DNA of 64,000 nucleotides from assembly GCA_036705565.1 (NCBI GenBank), contig JAUBUY010000006.1. One strand, given 5' to 3'. Both the position numbers and the translations under genes were made by a program. How positions within the stretch are numbered: the stretch's first letter is position 1; every line of letters starts with the position of its first letter. Shown here piece after piece: positions 52,003 to 61,165 of this stretch. The notes below the pieces were generated by a model that did not search any database, was not told the DNA's origin, and saw only the letters and a list, made by a program, of their open reading frames with translations. The DNA comes from Microcoleus sp036705565 (GTDB lineage: Bacteria; Cyanobacteriota; Cyanobacteriia; Cyanobacteriales; Microcoleaceae).

Positions 52003-52064
52003 AAGACTCGGCGGTTGAAACCGCTAGCAACGCGATCGCACAAACTAAGTCCGACGCGGACTGA
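52003..52064. repeat. GGCGGTTGAAACCGC and GTCCGACGCGGAC repeat
   Basis: Two small inverted motifs, GCGGTTGAAACCGC at 52011-52024 and GTCCGACGCGGAC at 52050-52062, flank CAACGCGATCGCACAAACTA. This paired pattern is common in filamentous cyanobacterial intergenic DNA. It lies between the HigA-like gene and the protease. Confidence 0.65.
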
Positions 52065-52178
52065 TGGAAAAACTACCGCTGTTAGTTACAGATTCAAACC
52101 CCTCATAGCAAAAACCTCCCTGACAGCTTATAAATATGTTTGATAAATCTACATCAAAATCAAACAGGAACATTTCTG

Positions 52179-54506
52179 ATGGTACAACCAAGCAAACCCA
52201 CCTCCGAGACTCTCCAAAACTATCAAGGAATTGGAGTTCCCGATGAAAGTCTCCCACTGATTTTGCAGCGCGGCGGCGATGAATTGCTGCTGTCAAAAGC
52301 GGACGATCGCTTTACAGTCCGCCCCTCACCAACAGCATCAGCCTCAAACGATTGGGCTGCAACAACTGGGGCAAAACTCAACCGCCGCGTCGGCCAAAGT
52401 AATCTCGAAGAATATCTCGTTTCAGCCGATCGCCTAGAAGCAGCAATGCAAACAGCGCGCGCCAGCGATGCCGTAGCTTTTGCCAGCCACGTCTATTGCC
52501 CCGCGAACAATCCCAGTACATTCTTTTATTTAACCGACCAAATTACCATTCAATTTGGCGAACAAGTAGACGAAGAATCGCGAAAGGCGATCGCCAATGC
52601 AGCAGCTTTAAAAATAGTCCGGCCAGTAGAAGGAATTCCCAACACCTTCGTCTGCTTCGTCACCAAACAAGCAACAGAAAACCCGGTCAAAATTGCCAAC
52701 CGCCTGACAAGATATCCAGAAGTTCTCGTAGCAGAACCCAACATTTTAGTAGAGACGCAGCAGCATTACACGCCCCGCGATCCGCTTTATCCCAAACAGT
52801 GGTATCTCAACAACAAAGGCGGCAAGGAACTTGTCGGCGGTGCTCAAATTTATGCAGAACCAGCTTGGAACCTGACTCGCGGAGTTCGATCGATCGTAAT
52901 TGCGATCGCCGACGATGCAGTTGACATCACCCACCCGGATTTTCAAGCCCAAGGCAAAATCGTCTCACCCATCGATTTCAAAGAGGGCGACACTTCCCCG
53001 ATGCCAGTCGCCGACTCAGACAACCACGGCACAAGTTGTGCCGGCGTCGCCGTTGCTGAAGAAAACGGCAAAGGCATTGTCGGCGTCGCCCCCGGATGCG
53101 CCCTGATGCCCATTCGTACCACGGGTTTTCTCGATGACGATTCTGTCGAAAAAATATTTAATTGGGCGATCGAAAAAGGTGCCGCCGTCATTTCTTGCAG
53201 TTGGGGGCCTGTGGCAGTTTACTATCCCCTTTCCCTGCGGCAGAGTGCCGTTATCACCAAAGCAGCAACCCAAGGGCGGGGCGGCAGAGGCTGCGTTATT
53301 CTGTTCGCTGCCGGCAATGCCAACCGCCCAGTCAACGGCACAATTAACGAGAAAGGCTGGCCCAACAACGTCCTGGGCGGTCAAACTAGATGGCTGGCAG
53401 GATTTGCCGTCCACCCCGACGTAATTGCCGTCAGCGCTTCCACTTCCCTCAACAAAAAAGCAGCCTACAGCAATTGGGGCACCAGCATCTCGGTTTGCGC
53501 CCCCAGCAACAACGCGCCGCCGGGAACTTGGTTGCCAGAAACCGGATTTATCGGCACGCCGCCGGAGGTGACGCAGTATTTGCCCGGTTTGGGGGTGTTT
53601 ACTGCCGATCGAGTGGGCAATCGGGGCTACGACTGGGGGGACTATACTGATACTTTTGGCGGTACTTCCAGCGCCACTCCAGTAGTCGCTGGGGTTGCAG
53701 GGTTGATACTTTCGGCTAACCCCCGTTTGACGGCGCGGGAAGTGCGGGGAATTCTCGAACAAACTGCTGAGAAAATTGTCGATCCCGATCCCGATCCCCA
53801 GTTGGGCAATCGCATGGGAAATTACGATCCTAACAACGGCCGCAGCGATTGGTTTGGTTACGGGAAAGTGAATGCTTTTAAAGCTGTGCAAGCTGCGGTG
53901 AGAAAGGGCGGCGGCAATCCGAATATCGGGGGTACAGTGTTCAGCGATATTTCTGGACATTGGGCACAGAAGTTTATTGAAGCTTTGGCTGCGGCGAATA
54001 TAATTAGCGGTTTTCCTGACGGTTCTTTTAGGCCTGATGACAGTTTAAACCGTGCTCAATATGCGGCGCTGTTGGTGAGTGCGTTTAGTCCGATTCCGAG
54101 GGTGCCGGCTACAAATTTTATTGATGTTTCTGCTACTTTTTGGGCGAGAAGTGCGATCGAACGGGCAAATCGGGGGGGGTTTTTGGCGGGGTTTCCGGGG
54201 TTGAAGTTCGGCCCGAATCAGAATTTAACTAAGGCTGATGCGATCGTGTCTTTGGTTAACGGTTTGGAACTTAAGGGCGGCAATCCTGATACTTTGAAAG
54301 TTTACACCGATCGCTCTCAAATTCCTAATTATGCTTTAAGTGCGATCGGCACAGCAACTGCTTTGAAGATTGTGGTTAATTATCCTTCCCGCGATTGGCT
54401 TTCGCCGCTGCGGGACATTACCCGCGGTGAGATTTCGGCTTTGATTTACCAGACTTTGGTGGCGATTAATCGGGCAAAGGCGATCGATTCTCCTTACATT
54501 GTTTAA
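52179..54506 (+). CDS. Subtilisin-like (S8) serine protease with three SLH domains
   Basis: From ATG 52179 (AGGAA seven bases upstream) the protein has 775 residues. It has a fervidolysin-like N-terminal pro-region, an S8 catalytic domain with D in IAIADDAVDITHPDF, H in DNHGTSCAGVAVA and S in GGTSSATPVVAGVAG, and an FAAGNAN oxyanion strand. The last 190 residues hold three SLH domains (FSDISGHWAQKFIEALAAAN, FIDVSATFWARSAIERANRG and YTDRSQIPNYALSAIGTATA). SLH domains usually anchor proteins to peptidoglycan-linked polymers or outer-membrane-associated layers, so it is a cell-surface protease. No classical signal peptide is obvious. The protein has all catalytic residues. Confidence 0.93.
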   Translation: MVQPSKPTSETLQNYQGIGVPDESLPLILQRGGDELLLSKADDRFTVRPSPTASASNDWAATTGAKLNRRVGQSNLEEYLVSADRLEAAMQTARASDAVAFASHVYCPANNPSTFFYLTDQITIQFGEQVDEESRKAIANAAALKIVRPVEGIPNTFVCFVTKQATENPVKIANRLTRYPEVLVAEPNILVETQQHYTPRDPLYPKQWYLNNKGGKELVGGAQIYAEPAWNLTRGVRSIVIAIADDAVDITHPDFQAQGKIVSPIDFKEGDTSPMPVADSDNHGTSCAGVAVAEENGKGIVGVAPGCALMPIRTTGFLDDDSVEKIFNWAIEKGAAVISCSWGPVAVYYPLSLRQSAVITKAATQGRGGRGCVILFAAGNANRPVNGTINEKGWPNNVLGGQTRWLAGFAVHPDVIAVSASTSLNKKAAYSNWGTSISVCAPSNNAPPGTWLPETGFIGTPPEVTQYLPGLGVFTADRVGNRGYDWGDYTDTFGGTSSATPVVAGVAGLILSANPRLTAREVRGILEQTAEKIVDPDPDPQLGNRMGNYDPNNGRSDWFGYGKVNAFKAVQAAVRKGGGNPNIGGTVFSDISGHWAQKFIEALAAANIISGFPDGSFRPDDSLNRAQYAALLVSAFSPIPRVPATNFIDVSATFWARSAIERANRGGFLAGFPGLKFGPNQNLTKADAIVSLVNGLELKGGNPDTLKVYTDRSQIPNYALSAIGTATALKIVVNYPSRDWLSPLRDITRGEISALIYQTLVAINRAKAIDSPYIV

Positions 54507-54515
54507 TCGCGATCG

Positions 54516-54576
54516 GTTCGTAGTGAGGACTGAATTCCTGATAATTTTATGAGGACTTTAGTCCTCACTACAAACC
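54516..54576. repeat. TTCGTAGTGAGGACT repeat (family D)
   Basis: GTTCGTAGTGAGGACTGAAT and GAGGACTTTAGTCCTCACTA are flanked by ATTTTAT and CAAACC. The second half contains AGGACTTTAGTCCT, a perfect palindrome. Related copies are at 31303 and 59030. Confidence 0.75.
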
Positions 54577-54594
54577 TATTTTATTGTGGCATTT

Positions 54595-55326
54595 TTAAGC
54601 TCGAAAATCCCCCAAAGCTTTCAAGGCAAATTGTGGCAAAGCCAACATCCTCCGCCACCGCCAAGGTTCTTGATAAAGCCGATACAACCATTCTAAATGA
54701 TTGTCGCAAAACCAAGCAGGGGCGCGAGTTTTTTTGCCCGCCCAAATATCAAAACTGCCGCCAACTCCCACCCAAATCGAATCAGGACAAAGATGCCGGT
54801 GTTCGGCAATCCAAAACTCTTGGCGCGGCACTCCCAAGCCCACAAAAATCAGTTTTGGCTGCATTTCTTTCAAGCTTTGATCCAAGTCTTTTTGTTCGTG
54901 TGGCGAGAGATATCCATGCTGAGAAACAATCGACAATCCCTTAACTTTTTGCTGCCAATTTTCTGCTGCCGCCTCCGCAATTCCGGGGTGACCTCCGAAG
55001 AAAAATATTGATTCAGAATTCGGCAAGTTTCCGGCAGCTTCTAACAGCGATTCTGCTAATTCAATCCCCGGATAGCGCTGTGCCGGTTTGCCACGCAGCC
55101 GCAAGTACAACACCACTCCCGAACCGTCGGGAATCACGAGTTCCGCTTTGCGGATTACATCTGCTAAGGCCTGATTTTGCTCGGCTTGCATGGCCATTTC
55201 AGCATTCAAAGTCACCACATGACTTCCTAACCCTTGATGCAGACGCTCCATCAGCCAACCTGCATAATCATCTAATATGTGAACTGGTAGTCCCAGCACT
55301 GAAAATTGCGGGCGCGATCGATCCAT
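54595..55326 (-). CDS. WecB/TagA/CpsF family glycosyltransferase
   Basis: From ATG 55326 (MDRSRPQFSVLGLPVH) the protein has 243 residues. It has the GT26 family features: LGSHVVTLNAEMAMQAEQNQ, ELVIPDGSGVVLYLRL, and KLIFVGLGVPRQEFWIAEHR, followed by SIWVGVGGSFDIWAGKKTRA. The invariant aspartate is in IPDGSG. The family adds N-acetylmannosamine or a similar sugar to lipid-linked carriers for wall teichoic acid, enterobacterial common antigen, or capsule. In cyanobacteria it usually acts in surface polysaccharide synthesis. No other wzy/wzx gene is nearby in the window. The longer frame to 55353 is not needed. Confidence 0.92.
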   Translation of the reverse strand: MDRSRPQFSVLGLPVHILDDYAGWLMERLHQGLGSHVVTLNAEMAMQAEQNQALADVIRKAELVIPDGSGVVLYLRLRGKPAQRYPGIELAESLLEAAGNLPNSESIFFFGGHPGIAEAAAENWQQKVKGLSIVSQHGYLSPHEQKDLDQSLKEMQPKLIFVGLGVPRQEFWIAEHRHLCPDSIWVGVGGSFDIWAGKKTRAPAWFCDNHLEWLYRLYQEPWRWRRMLALPQFALKALGDFRA

Positions 55327-55406
55327 ATTTTTTTCTTTGAGATTCCTACACACCTAGTTATTTAAATTAGCTTAGATTGGCGATCGACGCTAGACCAGTT
55401 TTGGTC

Positions 55407-55477
55407 GCAAAAAACCCGGTTTGTGCCACCCAGAGTCTGTTAAGTCATCGTTCGGTGGCCCAGAAACCGGGTTTTTG
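55407..55477. repeat. AAACCCGGTTT palindrome (family B)
   Basis: CAAAAAACCCGGTTTGTGCC and CCCAGAAACCGGGTTTTTG form the inverted pair of family B with a 35-base spacer. It lies between the glycosyltransferase gene and the small reverse-strand gene at 55533. Confidence 0.8.
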
Positions 55478-55532
55478 TAAGCGACGAGTCGCGCAAGTTC
55501 ATTAGAGTTTGCCCGCCAAGTGCGATCGAGCA

Positions 55533-55670
55533 TTAGCGTTCGATTTTTTTGACAGAGCCGTCTGCGTACCATTCCATGGGTACTAGCTCAATTTTACCAT
55601 TAATTTTCACTGTGGAGTAGACAACTTTCACGAAAGGAACGCTGTTGTTATTGTGGTTTTGCGTAGACAT
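55533..55670 (-). CDS. Small 45-residue protein, unrecognised
   Basis: From ATG 55670 the peptide reads MSTQNHNNNSVPFVKVVYST and IELVPMEWYADGSVKKIER. An AAAGG element about eight bases upstream supports this start. A longer frame to 55808 adds a region overlapping the promoter side of the GH15-like gene and has no start support. The composition is protein-like and compact, possibly a small beta-rich protein. The gene is divergent from the GH15-like gene. No function can be given. Confidence 0.5.
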   Translation of the reverse strand: MSTQNHNNNSVPFVKVVYSTVKINGKIELVPMEWYADGSVKKIER

Positions 55671-55781
55671 GGCAATTACCTTTTTGTGTTTAGATAACTT
55701 GAGAAATGATCTAATCTCTGATATATTTAAAAGTCTATTCACCCCAATTCGGCTCGCATCAGGAAAAACAAGGAAAACGAA

Positions 55782-58700
55782 ATGGCGATCGCAAAAAACC
55801 AGCGGCAAACCAGGTTAGATTATTACTACGAGCAAATCAAAACCATCATCCTCAAGCGCCAGAACCCAATTACTGGTTTGCTGCCCGCGAGTACCGCCGT
55901 TAACGCCCACGGCGACTACACCGATGCCTGGGTGCGCGACAACGTGTACAGCATTCTCGCGGTTTGGGGTTTGGGTTTAGCTTACCGCAAAATTGATGGA
56001 GATCAGGGCAGGACATTTGAACTCGAACACAGCACAGTCAAACTGATGCGCGGCTTGCTGTTTGCGATGATGCAGCAATCGAGCAAAGTAGAACGTTTTA
56101 AAAATACTCAGTCGCCGCTAGACGCCCTGCACGCTAAATACAATACTCAAACGGGAAGTATTGTTGTCGGTGATGACCAGTGGGGACATTTACAGTTAGA
56201 CGCTACATCTATATTCTTATTAATTCTTGCTCAAATGACGGCTTCCGGGCTGCACGTAATTTTTACAATTGATGAAGTCAATTTCGTGCAAAATTTAGTT
56301 TACTACATCGGTAGAGCCTACCGCACGCCGGATTACGGAATTTGGGAAAGAGGTCATAAAATTAATCGCGGCAATGCAGAATTGAACGCCAGTTCAGTTG
56401 GCATGGCAAAAGCAGCGCTGGAAGCAATAAATGGGTTGGATTTGTTCGGGATTAAAGGTTCTCAAGCATCGGTGATTCACGTTTTGCCAGACGAAATTGC
56501 CCGAAGTCGCATAACTTTGGAATCGCTTTTGCCTCGCGAATCTAGCTCAAAAGAAGTAGATGCCGCTTTATTGAGCGTGATTAGCTTTCCGGCTTTTGCT
56601 GTGGAAGATCGAGAATTAATAGAACGGACTCGAAATAAGATTATTGACAAATTGCAAGGAAATTACGGCTGCAAGCGGTTTCTGCGGGACGGACACCAAA
56701 CAGTGTTGGAAGATGCCGATCGCCTGCACTACGAACCCACAGAATTAAGGCAGTTCGAGCACATTGAATGCGAGTGGCCGCTATTTTTCACTTATTTGCT
56801 CTTGGACGGCATATTTCAGGGAAATCAAGCCCAAGTGCAAGAGTACCAGCAGCGTTTGGAATCTTTAGCAGTCGATCGATCTGGTTTGCCACTACTACCA
56901 GAATTGTACTACGTCCCCGCCGAAAATATAGAAGCAGAAAAGCTAAATCCCAGCAGCCAGCAGCGCTTACCCAATGAAAATATTCCCCTAGTTTGGGCCC
57001 AAAGTCTGTATTTTCTCGGTCAATTGCTAAATGAAGGATTAATCGCAGTGGGCGATATCGATCCGCTGGGAAGGCATCTGTCAGTGGACCAACACAGAGA
57101 ACCTTTAGTGCAAATTGCACTGTTAGCTGAAGACGAAGATTTGCAAGCAGAATTAGCCGCTAACGGCATTGCCGCGCAAACCCCAAAACAGGTAGAACCT
57201 ATTCAAGTCCGCCAGACTAAAGAATTATCAGCTATTTACACGCAAATTGGACGAAACGACCAATTAGGCTTAACCGGCCGCCCCGTGCGCCGTTTGCGGA
57301 GTTTAACAACTTCTCGGGTGTTTAAAATTCGCGAAGAGGCGATCGTATTTCTTCCCTCATTTTTGAACAGACAAGAGTTTTACTTAACTTTAGATTACCA
57401 TTTTTTAGTAGCTCAAATCAAGAGCGAAATAGCTCACATTCACCGCCACTGGTATCAGTTGGGACGCCCTACGGTAACGCTGATGCTGACTCACACGATG
57501 CTGGAAACCGGTCGGGAAGTGTTGTTAGAATTAATGAAGGAATTCCGGGATGGACACTGTAACAATACGCCAGTTAAACTTGGAAATATTAAGCAGTTAA
57601 TGCTGACCGCTGGCACGGAGAGAATTGATTTCATGCACGATTTTGAATTCACAGAATCTCCAGTTACAGGTGCAGTCGAAACTCCCAGATATCTCGGTTA
57701 CAATCCTGAAAAAACTTGGCCTCTGGGTCATACGCAAGAATTTAAATTAGAGTGCGAAACTAATACTCAATTTTTGCTGACTAGCCTGCGCGAATCAGAA
57801 AATTTGTACGAACAAATTGAGCTGCTGCACACCTTGGTTCGCCTCAAAGGGTTAAACTTTGATACAGGATTTGGAGGGGCGGAAGAAACAGTTAAAGTTG
57901 TGGATTTGCTCAACGAAGTTTATACAAAAGCTGGAGAAAGTTCGCAATCAAAAATCCAATGGGCAGTCATCCGCCATGCCGCAGGTTTGCTGGACAAAGT
58001 TGATATCAGCTTATCCGATGCGGTGACAGATATTTTGGTGCGACAAAAACAGATTGCTGTGGGGAAAGCTTACAGCGAAGATTCGATAATTTCGAGACCC
58101 GGATCTTATACGGAAGTGATGGACAAAATTCGCCAATTCTGTGGAGAAGATATTCGCGATCGAGTTCTCACCCAAGAAATTCTCATCTACCTTGGCCTGC
58201 TAATTAAAGCCGAACCGCAGTTATTTAAAGGCCTGCTGACGCTGAGAGTTAGCTACTTTATTTTGCTGCTGACTAGCGAGTTTGCCCGCGAATTGGGAGT
58301 TACGCAAAATGAAGCTTACGAACATTTAATGCAGCTAAGCCCCTTTGAAATCAAAAATCGCCTGCGCCAAGTGTTGACGGAATACGAGGAAATGAATCAA
58401 ATCCTCAAACAGCAAGAATCCCTGCGCGTCAAACAGCCGGAAAAAGATATTGAATGGGTAGTAGCGCCAGTTTCTGAAGAACCAACAATGCCTGGGGGAG
58501 GATGGCGTCGGAAGCGGCAGATGGAAGGTACTGTCAATCGCGTACCGAAGGATTTTTATCCGAGTGTTTGGGGACTGCTGCGGCACTGCAAAGGCTTGAT
58601 AATTGGCGACAAATTAGAGCGGCGCAATCGGTTAGATAGCCATATCATTTTATCGGAAATGACACCAGGCGAAAAGAATTTTGCGCTACAAATCGAGCAT

Positions 58701-58991
58701 TTGCTGAATAAGATTGTGGCGCCGGAATACCGGCAAGTAAATATTGAGGCGCTGATGGAGTTGGCCGCGATCGCCCAGCGCAACCCAGAATTGCAAGTAG
58801 AAGAATACATCGTTTTAGATGTATTAGTCGGTCACGCAGTGCGGCTGAATTGGCAAGGAAAACACCCGGAAAGAGCCGATAAATACGACGAAGATAAAGC
58901 GGCGGCTTGGCAAGCTTTTTACAATACTTCGCCTTACGTTTGCGCGAGTCATGTACTCGATGCTTTCAGATTCTTGACAAAGTTTGGATAG
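55782..58991 (+). CDS. GH15 / phosphorylase-kinase alpha-like large protein
   Basis: This 1069-residue protein resembles the family of glycoside hydrolase 15-like proteins with similarity to eukaryotic phosphorylase kinase alpha/beta subunits. The first 400 residues form an (alpha/alpha)6 barrel: HGDYTDAWVRDNVYSILAVW, ARSRITLESLLPRESSS, LHYEPTELRQFEHIECEWPL and DRSGLPLLPELYYVPAENIE. The remainder is long and helical (for example TYLLLDGIFQGNQAQVQEY) with a C-terminal part ending in YVCASHVLDAFRFLTKFG. In cyanobacteria such proteins are widespread, and glycogen or starch-like polymer handling is presumed. The catalytic acids of true glucoamylases cannot be confirmed by eye. No neighbouring glycogen gene was seen. 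Confidence 0.85.
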   Translation: MAIAKNQRQTRLDYYYEQIKTIILKRQNPITGLLPASTAVNAHGDYTDAWVRDNVYSILAVWGLGLAYRKIDGDQGRTFELEHSTVKLMRGLLFAMMQQSSKVERFKNTQSPLDALHAKYNTQTGSIVVGDDQWGHLQLDATSIFLLILAQMTASGLHVIFTIDEVNFVQNLVYYIGRAYRTPDYGIWERGHKINRGNAELNASSVGMAKAALEAINGLDLFGIKGSQASVIHVLPDEIARSRITLESLLPRESSSKEVDAALLSVISFPAFAVEDRELIERTRNKIIDKLQGNYGCKRFLRDGHQTVLEDADRLHYEPTELRQFEHIECEWPLFFTYLLLDGIFQGNQAQVQEYQQRLESLAVDRSGLPLLPELYYVPAENIEAEKLNPSSQQRLPNENIPLVWAQSLYFLGQLLNEGLIAVGDIDPLGRHLSVDQHREPLVQIALLAEDEDLQAELAANGIAAQTPKQVEPIQVRQTKELSAIYTQIGRNDQLGLTGRPVRRLRSLTTSRVFKIREEAIVFLPSFLNRQEFYLTLDYHFLVAQIKSEIAHIHRHWYQLGRPTVTLMLTHTMLETGREVLLELMKEFRDGHCNNTPVKLGNIKQLMLTAGTERIDFMHDFEFTESPVTGAVETPRYLGYNPEKTWPLGHTQEFKLECETNTQFLLTSLRESENLYEQIELLHTLVRLKGLNFDTGFGGAEETVKVVDLLNEVYTKAGESSQSKIQWAVIRHAAGLLDKVDISLSDAVTDILVRQKQIAVGKAYSEDSIISRPGSYTEVMDKIRQFCGEDIRDRVLTQEILIYLGLLIKAEPQLFKGLLTLRVSYFILLLTSEFARELGVTQNEAYEHLMQLSPFEIKNRLRQVLTEYEEMNQILKQQESLRVKQPEKDIEWVVAPVSEEPTMPGGGWRRKRQMEGTVNRVPKDFYPSVWGLLRHCKGLIIGDKLERRNRLDSHIILSEMTPGEKNFALQIEHLLNKIVAPEYRQVNIEALMELAAIAQRNPELQVEEYIVLDVLVGHAVRLNWQGKHPERADKYDEDKAAAWQAFYNTSPYVCASHVLDAFRFLTKFG

Positions 58992-59029
58992 ATTGAGGGC
59001 GGGTGGTTAATACAAGTCTCGATTGACCT

Positions 59030-59100
59030 GTTTGTAGTAAGGACTTCAGTCCTTTCATTGCCAACTCATCAGCAAAGACTTTTGTCCTAACTACAAATCT
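59030..59100. repeat. TTTGTAGTAAGGACTTCAGTCC repeat (family D)
   Basis: TTTGTAGTAAGGACTTCAGT followed by CCTTTCATTG and AAGACTTTTGTCCTAACTAC. It is a diverged copy of the family at 31303 and 54516 and sits between the GH15-like gene and the unrecognised gene at 59147. Confidence 0.65.
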
Positions 59101-59146
59101 ATTCCACTTTTCCAACAAGTCTAGTCAATTCAAGATAGAAAAAATT

Positions 59147-60037
59147 ATGATGAATGTTTCTACAATAGCAGATAACAACGTTGCGATTCAGTTGTCGATC
59201 GAAGAAGTAGAATTTTTCCTGCAACTTGTTCAGGAAGTGCAACAGGTAATACCAAATAGTTTTACAACAAGAGTGAATACCTCTCCCAGACAAGCTAGAG
59301 GTTTTTTTGAATCTATTCTTCAAGATATTAAACAGTCCGGTGAAAGCTTGATGAATATTAGCTTTTTGTTTCAGGAAATATGTCTATTGCAGAACTTATT
59401 GAATGAAGCTTGTCACGCGATAGTCATCAATGATTTTGAAATAAAATTAGGGAAGTCTCAACAAGAAGCAAAAGAACTTTTAGAGTGGGTGTGTAATGTG
59501 ACAAAAGAGATGGAAGCTCTTAAGGAAGCCAGAAGAACTTCATATATGCCCTCTCCTTCAAATCTACCGAAACTAAAGGAGGCGAATAAATGTTGCCTTG
59601 AGGCTGACGGATACCTGATTACTTTTTATATAAGAAAACTTCTGTCTTCTAAAAATGTTGTTAATCTATTTATCGTCTTAAAGATTGGCACCACTCAGCT
59701 TGTTGCATTTTCCATTAGTTCTGCGCCCAAACCAATTGAGGTTGAAGATTTATGCGCTCTTATCAAAACCTTTGAACAATACATTGAACTTTCTGACCAA
59801 GAGTTTGCAGCTTTAGAAAGCCCTTTTCAAATTTTTAATAGTAGCATTTTTCAATTGCATACTTTAGAAACAGATATTACCTCAGACAATGAAAAGTATG
59901 CTATTGTGAATTTTATGCTACCTTTAGCGAATTCTAGACATAGCATTGTGAAACCTTTTATAGGTGTTAAAGGAGCCGTTACTTTCAGAAATATTTGTAG
60001 CTTTACCTCATCAATGCGAAAGATATTAACTGAGTAA
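59147..60037 (+). CDS. Unrecognised 296-residue protein, AT-rich
   Basis: An open frame of 296 codons starts with two ATGs (MMNVSTIADNNVAI). The sequence is low in G+C compared with both neighbours and its codon use differs, which is a sign of recent transfer or of relaxed constraint. It is helical in the first half (SIEEVEFFLQLVQEVQQVIP, then FFESILQDIKQSGESLMNI), with a second half containing strands (LITFYIRKLLSSKNVVNLFI, ALIKTFEQYIELSDQEFAAL, then YAIVNFMLPLANSR). No membrane span is evident. I recognise no family. Long intact length with normal composition argues that it is a real gene; the function is unknown. Confidence 0.65.
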   Translation: MMNVSTIADNNVAIQLSIEEVEFFLQLVQEVQQVIPNSFTTRVNTSPRQARGFFESILQDIKQSGESLMNISFLFQEICLLQNLLNEACHAIVINDFEIKLGKSQQEAKELLEWVCNVTKEMEALKEARRTSYMPSPSNLPKLKEANKCCLEADGYLITFYIRKLLSSKNVVNLFIVLKIGTTQLVAFSISSAPKPIEVEDLCALIKTFEQYIELSDQEFAALESPFQIFNSSIFQLHTLETDITSDNEKYAIVNFMLPLANSRHSIVKPFIGVKGAVTFRNICSFTSSMRKILTE

Positions 60038-60117
60038 TGCTCAAAAATCACAGAGTAATAGGGCTATTTTAATTTACAAGTTCGTAGTAGCGCCCAAACG
60101 CTACTGCAAACCCCATA

Positions 60118-60777
60118 CTACAAAACTCCTTTAGAACTCGGAATCCGACTGGCGCGCCTGGGATCGATTTCTACCGCCATCCGCAGAGCTCGCGCAAATG
60201 CCTTAAACGCCGCTTCTACAATGTGATGAGAATTTCCGCCCTGCAACTGTCGAATGTGCAGTGTCATTTGAGTGTGGTTCACCACCGCCGAAAAAAACTC
60301 TCTCACTAATTCAGTATCGTAAGTGCCGATCCGCTGGTTGGGAATTTCCAAGCTGTAACTTAAGTGAGGGCGTCCCGAAAAATCTAGCACTACCTCAATT
60401 AAAGCTTCATCGAGAGGGGCGATGAAATGTCCGAAGCGAGAAATGCCCGATCGATCCCCGACAGCTTTTGCTAGGGCTTGGCCCAAGGTAATTCCCACAT
60501 CTTCGTTCGTGTGGTGGTCGTCAATCTCCAAATCCCCGATCGCCTGCACGTCCAAATCGATCAATCCGTGAGAAGCAATCTGGTGCAACATATGGTCTAA
60601 AAATGGAATCCCCGTAGACGCTTTGCAGGTTCCCACACCGTCTAGATTGAGGCTGGCCGTGACATCCGTTTCTAGTGTCGTGCGTTTCACCAGGGCGGCC
60701 CTAGCTGGTTGAACTGAATTTGCAGGAGGAAGAGAAGGGCGATCGATTATTTCCATAATTCGCAATTGGTCATTCAT
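60118..60777 (-). CDS. hisB: Imidazoleglycerol-phosphate dehydratase
   Basis: This 219-residue enzyme catalyses the sixth step of histidine synthesis, dehydration of imidazoleglycerol phosphate. The metal- and substrate-binding histidines are in GIPFLDHMLHQIASHGLIDL, EIDDHHTNEDVGITLGQALA, FSAVVNHTQMTLHIRQLQGG and NSHHIVEAAFKAFARALRMA. It is the monofunctional form, without the HisN phosphatase domain of enteric bacteria. A short N-terminal segment (about 25 residues, MNDQLRIMEI) precedes the fold; internal ATG at residue 8 is possible. In cyanobacteria his genes are scattered and hisB is often near fabI, as here. Confidence 0.97.
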   Translation of the reverse strand: MNDQLRIMEIIDRPSLPPANSVQPARAALVKRTTLETDVTASLNLDGVGTCKASTGIPFLDHMLHQIASHGLIDLDVQAIGDLEIDDHHTNEDVGITLGQALAKAVGDRSGISRFGHFIAPLDEALIEVVLDFSGRPHLSYSLEIPNQRIGTYDTELVREFFSAVVNHTQMTLHIRQLQGGNSHHIVEAAFKAFARALRMAVEIDPRRASRIPSSKGVL

Positions 60778-61165
60778 TAGTTATTGATAATTAGTAATTT
60801 GAGAACGGGATTTTTTTAGTGTTGAGTCTCAAGCAAGGGGCGGGTTGTGCATACAACTGACATCAGACACCTGCAGTCAATCAAGGGATTTTTGGTGGGT
60901 GGGGGCGGGTTTATTTAACCTGTCTGTCACCGGAGAAACTTTTTGGTGAACCCGCCCCTACAGGTTCTTGAAAATGGTGCAAGAAGATGCTAGTGGGTGG
61001 GGGCGGGTTTATTTAACCTGTCTGTTACCGGAGAAAGTTTTTGGTGAACCCGCCCCTACAGGTTCTTGAAAATGGTGCAAGAAGATGCGAGATCAAACTT
61101 ACTTGTTAAAGTTAAAGTTTATTGTCTAAACCCGCCCCTACATAACTCTAAATTCTCGACAACTG
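60778..61165. other. Two-copy 98-base direct repeat upstream of hisB
   Basis: 60895-60992 and 60993-61090 are two nearly identical 98-base units: GTGGGTGGGGGCGGG, GTTTATTTAACCTGTCTGT, CCGGAGAAA, TTTTTGGTGAACCCGCCCCT and TTGAAAATGGTGCAAGAAG. They combine family E (GGGCGGG/CCCGCCC) with the TGCACCATT-type terminus of family C. The short stretch 61090-61165 is AT-rich. There is no gene. It lies between convergent or divergent transcripts of hisB and fabI. Confidence 0.85.
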
